A stretch of DNA of 64,000 bases from Pseudomonas batumici. Its GTDB lineage: Bacteria; Pseudomonadota; Gammaproteobacteria; Pseudomonadales; Pseudomonadaceae. The position numbers and the translations under genes were made by a program. Shown here piece by piece: positions 61,526 through 64,000 of the stretch. Where the stretch lies: contig NZ_JXDG01000042.1 of the NCBI RefSeq assembly GCF_000820515.1, positions 1 to 64,000 on the forward strand, written 5' to 3'. The first letter of the stretch is position 1. Each line of letters starts with the position of its first letter. The notes under the pieces are model-generated. The model did not search any database. It worked only from the letters and a program-made list of their open reading frames with translations, and was not told the DNA's origin.

Positions 61526-63004
61526 TCAGCTCGCACGCTGGGCAAGGTCGATGTTCAAACGCGCCATGCGATACAACAGGGTGCGACGAGGCAGTTCCAA
61601 CTCACGGGCCACCCGGGATTTGTTGCCGTCATTCTCGCGAAGGGCCGTCAGCAGGAGATTGCGCTCTATCTGGTCCATCCGTTCGCGCAGGCTTTTGCGG
61701 CCAGGGGTGTGACGCCCGGGGTGCAAGGCAAAATGCCCGGCCAGCAGGACATCGCCCTCGCAGAGCAGGACGGCGCGCTCCACCAGCGCCTTGAGTTCGC
61801 GGACATTGCCGGGAAAGGCATAGGTGCAGAGTTGTTCGATAGCGGCGGGCGACCATTGCAACGGCGCTCGGCCCAGCCGCTGGCAGGTGCTTTGCGCAAA
61901 GTGCCGGGCCAGTTGCACGATGTCGCCGTCCCGTTCGCGCAAGGGCGGCAGCTCGATGGGGAACTGTGCCAGGCGGTAGTAGAGATCCTCGCGAAAGCGC
62001 CCGGCAGCCACCAGAGCCGCCAGGTCGTGGTGAGTCGCCGCGAGGATCCGCACATCAACACGATGGCTGTCGTTGCAGCCCAAGGGACGGATCTCGCCGT
62101 CCTGCAACACCCGTAGAAGCTTGGCCTGCAACGGCAACGCCAAGTCGCCGACCTCATCGAGCAGCAAGGTCCCGCCATCCGCCAGGTCGAACAGGCCGCG
62201 CCGATCCCGATCGGCACCCGTAAAGGCGCCCTTGCGAAAACCGAACAGCTCGCTTTCCAGCAGGTTGTCAGGAACAGCGGCGCAGTTCTGAACGACGAAG
62301 GCACGGTTACGCCGAGCGCCATGTTCGTGGATCGCCCGTGCCACCAGTTCCTTGCCGGTACCCGTCTCACCGCCCAGCAGGACGGTGAAATTGTTGTCCA
62401 GCACCTTCCCGATCAGCCGCCAGGTCCGCTGCATGGCCGCGCTGCTGCCGATCATCCCGAAGTAGCCGGCGCCCGGCACGGCAAAGCGCGTCGATGTGCG
62501 CGGCGCATGCTTCAACAGTGGCAGTTGGGCCAATACCAGCGTCCCCAGTGCGCCCAGCGCCTCCTCAAGTCCTGCCGGGTCGATGCTCCGGGCGCTCGCA
62601 CAGACCAACACTCCCTGCACCTTGTGCAGGTGCCCAGGCAGCGCAATGCAAAGCAATGAGTGCCAGGGCTGTTCATTCCCCGGTAGAAAACCGGTGTCGT
62701 GGAGCCTGTCATCGAGTTCGGCCAGGTAGAGCGATCGACCCTGCTCAAGGACATAACGCAGCAACGGCGGCACTGCCTGCGGCTGCAACGCTATGGCAAG
62801 CGCACCGCTATTGGTCTGCGGGGTGTATTCATGACTCAGGTGCAATGTCGAGTCCTGTTCATCCAGCAGGTACAGTTGGCATAACTCGCAGAGACTCAGT
62901 TGACCCGCCATGCAAACGAACTCTTGCAATAGCAAGACGCTATCTTCTGCACGTGCCAGGTAAGCCAGTTTGGCCACCAGCGCCCTAGCCTCGTTAATCA
63001 ACAT
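61526..63004 (-). CDS. vasH: Sigma-54 activator of T6SS (VasH/Sfa-like)
   Basis: About 492 residues: an N-terminal GAF-like sensor (about 1-160), an AAA+ domain with Walker A LGGETGTGKELVARAIH, GAFTGA loop for sigma-54 contact (FGFRKGAFTGADRDRRG), LLLDEVGDL Walker B, and a C-terminal Fis-type HTH (NKSRVARELELPRRTLLYRM). VasH-type activators switch on hcp/vgrG operons through RpoN. The start is uncertain: ATG 63004, GTG 63013 or TTG 63019. It follows tssG directly. Confidence 0.9.
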   Translation of the reverse strand: MLINEARALVAKLAYLARAEDSVLLLQEFVCMAGQLSLCELCQLYLLDEQDSTLHLSHEYTPQTNSGALAIALQPQAVPPLLRYVLEQGRSLYLAELDDRLHDTGFLPGNEQPWHSLLCIALPGHLHKVQGVLVCASARSIDPAGLEEALGALGTLVLAQLPLLKHAPRTSTRFAVPGAGYFGMIGSSAAMQRTWRLIGKVLDNNFTVLLGGETGTGKELVARAIHEHGARRNRAFVVQNCAAVPDNLLESELFGFRKGAFTGADRDRRGLFDLADGGTLLLDEVGDLALPLQAKLLRVLQDGEIRPLGCNDSHRVDVRILAATHHDLAALVAAGRFREDLYYRLAQFPIELPPLRERDGDIVQLARHFAQSTCQRLGRAPLQWSPAAIEQLCTYAFPGNVRELKALVERAVLLCEGDVLLAGHFALHPGRHTPGRKSLRERMDQIERNLLLTALRENDGNKSRVARELELPRRTLLYRMARLNIDLAQRAS

Positions 63005-63015
63005 AGTTGCCACGC

Positions 63016-64000
63016 TCAATAAAAGGTGTGATCAACAGTGACAGCACCGTCGGATTTTTCCGGCGCCAGCCAACTTGACCAGCCCAGACGACAACTGTTT
63101 TTGTCGCCCAGATGCAAGTCTCGCCGCTGCGTCTCGCACAAGACCAAACGAACATCGAAGTTCAAGGGATCGCGCAAGGTAAAACGCACCAATGCATTCA
63201 ATATCGGGTGATTGGGACCACCGGGAAGAAAGTCATGAAAACCCAGCCAATCCAGGTTTCCGATATGAATACGAAACTTTCCACTGCAATCGGACACACA
63301 GGTTCCCAGCACCAGGTCATGTCCCAATGAACTGTTGGCAAGGCTCAAGCTATTCTGTTGGCCCTCCACAATAATCAGTGTTCGTTTGACACATTGCTCT
63401 ATGGTTATTTCAACCCGCTTGAAGTAATAACGCAGCACCGCCTCGATCAGCGCCGCGCAATGGGCCCGCTGACTCAATAGCCCCAGATAAGGCAGCAGGC
63501 GCTTCCAGTCCAGTTCTTCGGCCTGGCGGATATCCTCTCCCCCCAGGCCGGCCAGGGCATAGAGTTGCTCGGAAACCGGATCCGTGGCGCCACGGCGGAA
63601 ACGGGTGTAATAACGGTACTTCTGCCATACGGGCAATATCAGCCGTTGCAGGCGATGATGAAACACATCCAGAAAAGCACGGGTTGCCTGTCCGCTTTCT
63701 GTTTCCTGAAGTACCTGCTCGGCATAAAACACGGGCAATGGAGAACTGGCGCCGAACAAAGCAATCAGGTTGAAGCGTAAACAGGCACGTAACGAGCCGG
63801 CCTCTTCAAAAAACATCACCGTATCAACATCACTGCCGGGAAAAGCAAAACTCGGGTTGGCCTGAAACTCAAGTTTCTCGTACAGGCTGTCTTCATCCAG
63901 ATCGGGGTAGGCTTCCCGTAGCCTGGCAATGACCGTCAAAACAGCTTGGAACAGCGTGTATTCACGAATCGTGCACGTCAGTGGATTCAAAACAGCGGTT
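63016..64000 (-). CDS. tssG: T6SS baseplate protein TssG (5' end probably off the window)
   Basis: At least 324 residues: YTLFQAVLTVIARL, LEFQANPSFAFPGSDV and a C-terminal region (LGHDLVLGTCVSDCSGKFRIHIG) are TssG-like. With TssF and TssE it makes the baseplate wedge. The only in-frame start near the edge is a TTG at 63988-63990 without a ribosome site, and the frame stays open to position 64000, so the true start probably lies beyond the window. Its stop lies 11 bp before the vasH ATG, within the range of the alternative vasH starts. No clpV gene lies between tssG and vasH. Confidence 0.85.
   Translation of the reverse strand, partial: TAVLNPLTCTIREYTLFQAVLTVIARLREAYPDLDEDSLYEKLEFQANPSFAFPGSDVDTVMFFEEAGSLRACLRFNLIALFGASSPLPVFYAEQVLQETESGQATRAFLDVFHHRLQRLILPVWQKYRYYTRFRRGATDPVSEQLYALAGLGGEDIRQAEELDWKRLLPYLGLLSQRAHCAALIEAVLRYYFKRVEITIEQCVKRTLIIVEGQQNSLSLANSSLGHDLVLGTCVSDCSGKFRIHIGNLDWLGFHDFLPGGPNHPILNALVRFTLRDPLNFDVRLVLCETQRRDLHLGDKNSCRLGWSSWLAPEKSDGAVTVDHTFY

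Noticed and set aside
1-64000. CRISPR arrays, tRNA or rRNA genes
   Set aside because: No regularly spaced repeat arrays and no cloverleaf or rRNA segments were noticed when reading both strands; a covariance-model scan would be decisive.

Overview
The window looks like chromosomal DNA of a fluorescent-group Pseudomonas. The coding regions are GC-rich, and the gene content is typical of that group: SCP2-type thiolase with acyl-CoA ligase, DUF3077 protein, YcaC-type hydrolases, MexEF/OprM-style RND pump, many LysR regulators, and a type VI secretion cluster ordered like HSI-II of P. aeruginosa. No rRNA, tRNA, CRISPR array or complete insertion sequence was seen. The assignment rests on recognised families and gene order, not on a database search.

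Layout. 1-2 kb: the end of a leftward acyl-CoA ligase/thiolase operon with a divergent PAS-LuxR regulator. 2-7 kb: a LysR/MFS pair, a methyltransferase, a decayed second copy of the LysR/MFS promoter segment, and a different MFS transporter preceded by a leader peptide with nine consecutive Thr codons and a strong terminator, which looks like a transcription attenuator. 7-14 kb: a DUF3077 protein, a frameshifted pnuC, a 527-residue protein of unknown function, a small lipoprotein, and a group of short exported proteins (glycine-zipper, LTXXQ, SYLF, carboxypeptidase-regulatory-like). Three promoters in this group and that of the adjacent Crp/Fnr-type gene share a dyad motif. 14-25 kb: mostly leftward small-molecule and redox genes (MFS-ABM fusion, DoxX, two isochorismatase-like hydrolases, amidohydrolase, ABM protein, alpha/beta hydrolase, flavodoxin) with LysR and AraC regulators. 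A 21-bp element lies at nearly the same distance upstream of araC and of the flavodoxin/hydrolase operon. 25-29 kb: two convergent, overlapping paralogues of a winged-helix plus NTPase regulator.

29-38 kb: a GlxA-like AraC regulator, a pirin, a coiled-coil membrane protein, and a complete tripartite RND efflux operon with a palindromic operator. 38-44 kb: a LysR/Old Yellow Enzyme pair, a MocR regulator, and a three-gene set (ferredoxin-type reductase, M24 metallo-hydrolase fold, class I glutamine amidotransferase). 44-46.6 kb: an exported endonuclease and a DUF4123 T6SS-adaptor gene coupled to an unknown gene. 46.7-49.9 kb: an Lrp regulator facing an amidohydrolase and a diaminopropionate ammonia-lyase. 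49.9-52.7 kb: a diguanylate cyclase and an unrecognised protein.

52.7-64 kb: a leftward T6SS run tssG, vasH/sfa, small lipoprotein, fha, tssJ, tssK, tssL, tssM, pppA, ppkA, tightly packed with several start/stop overlaps. It combines membrane complex and baseplate genes with a sigma-54 activator and a kinase/phosphatase/FHA control pathway. No clpV lies between tssG and the sigma-54 activator, where HSI-II has one.
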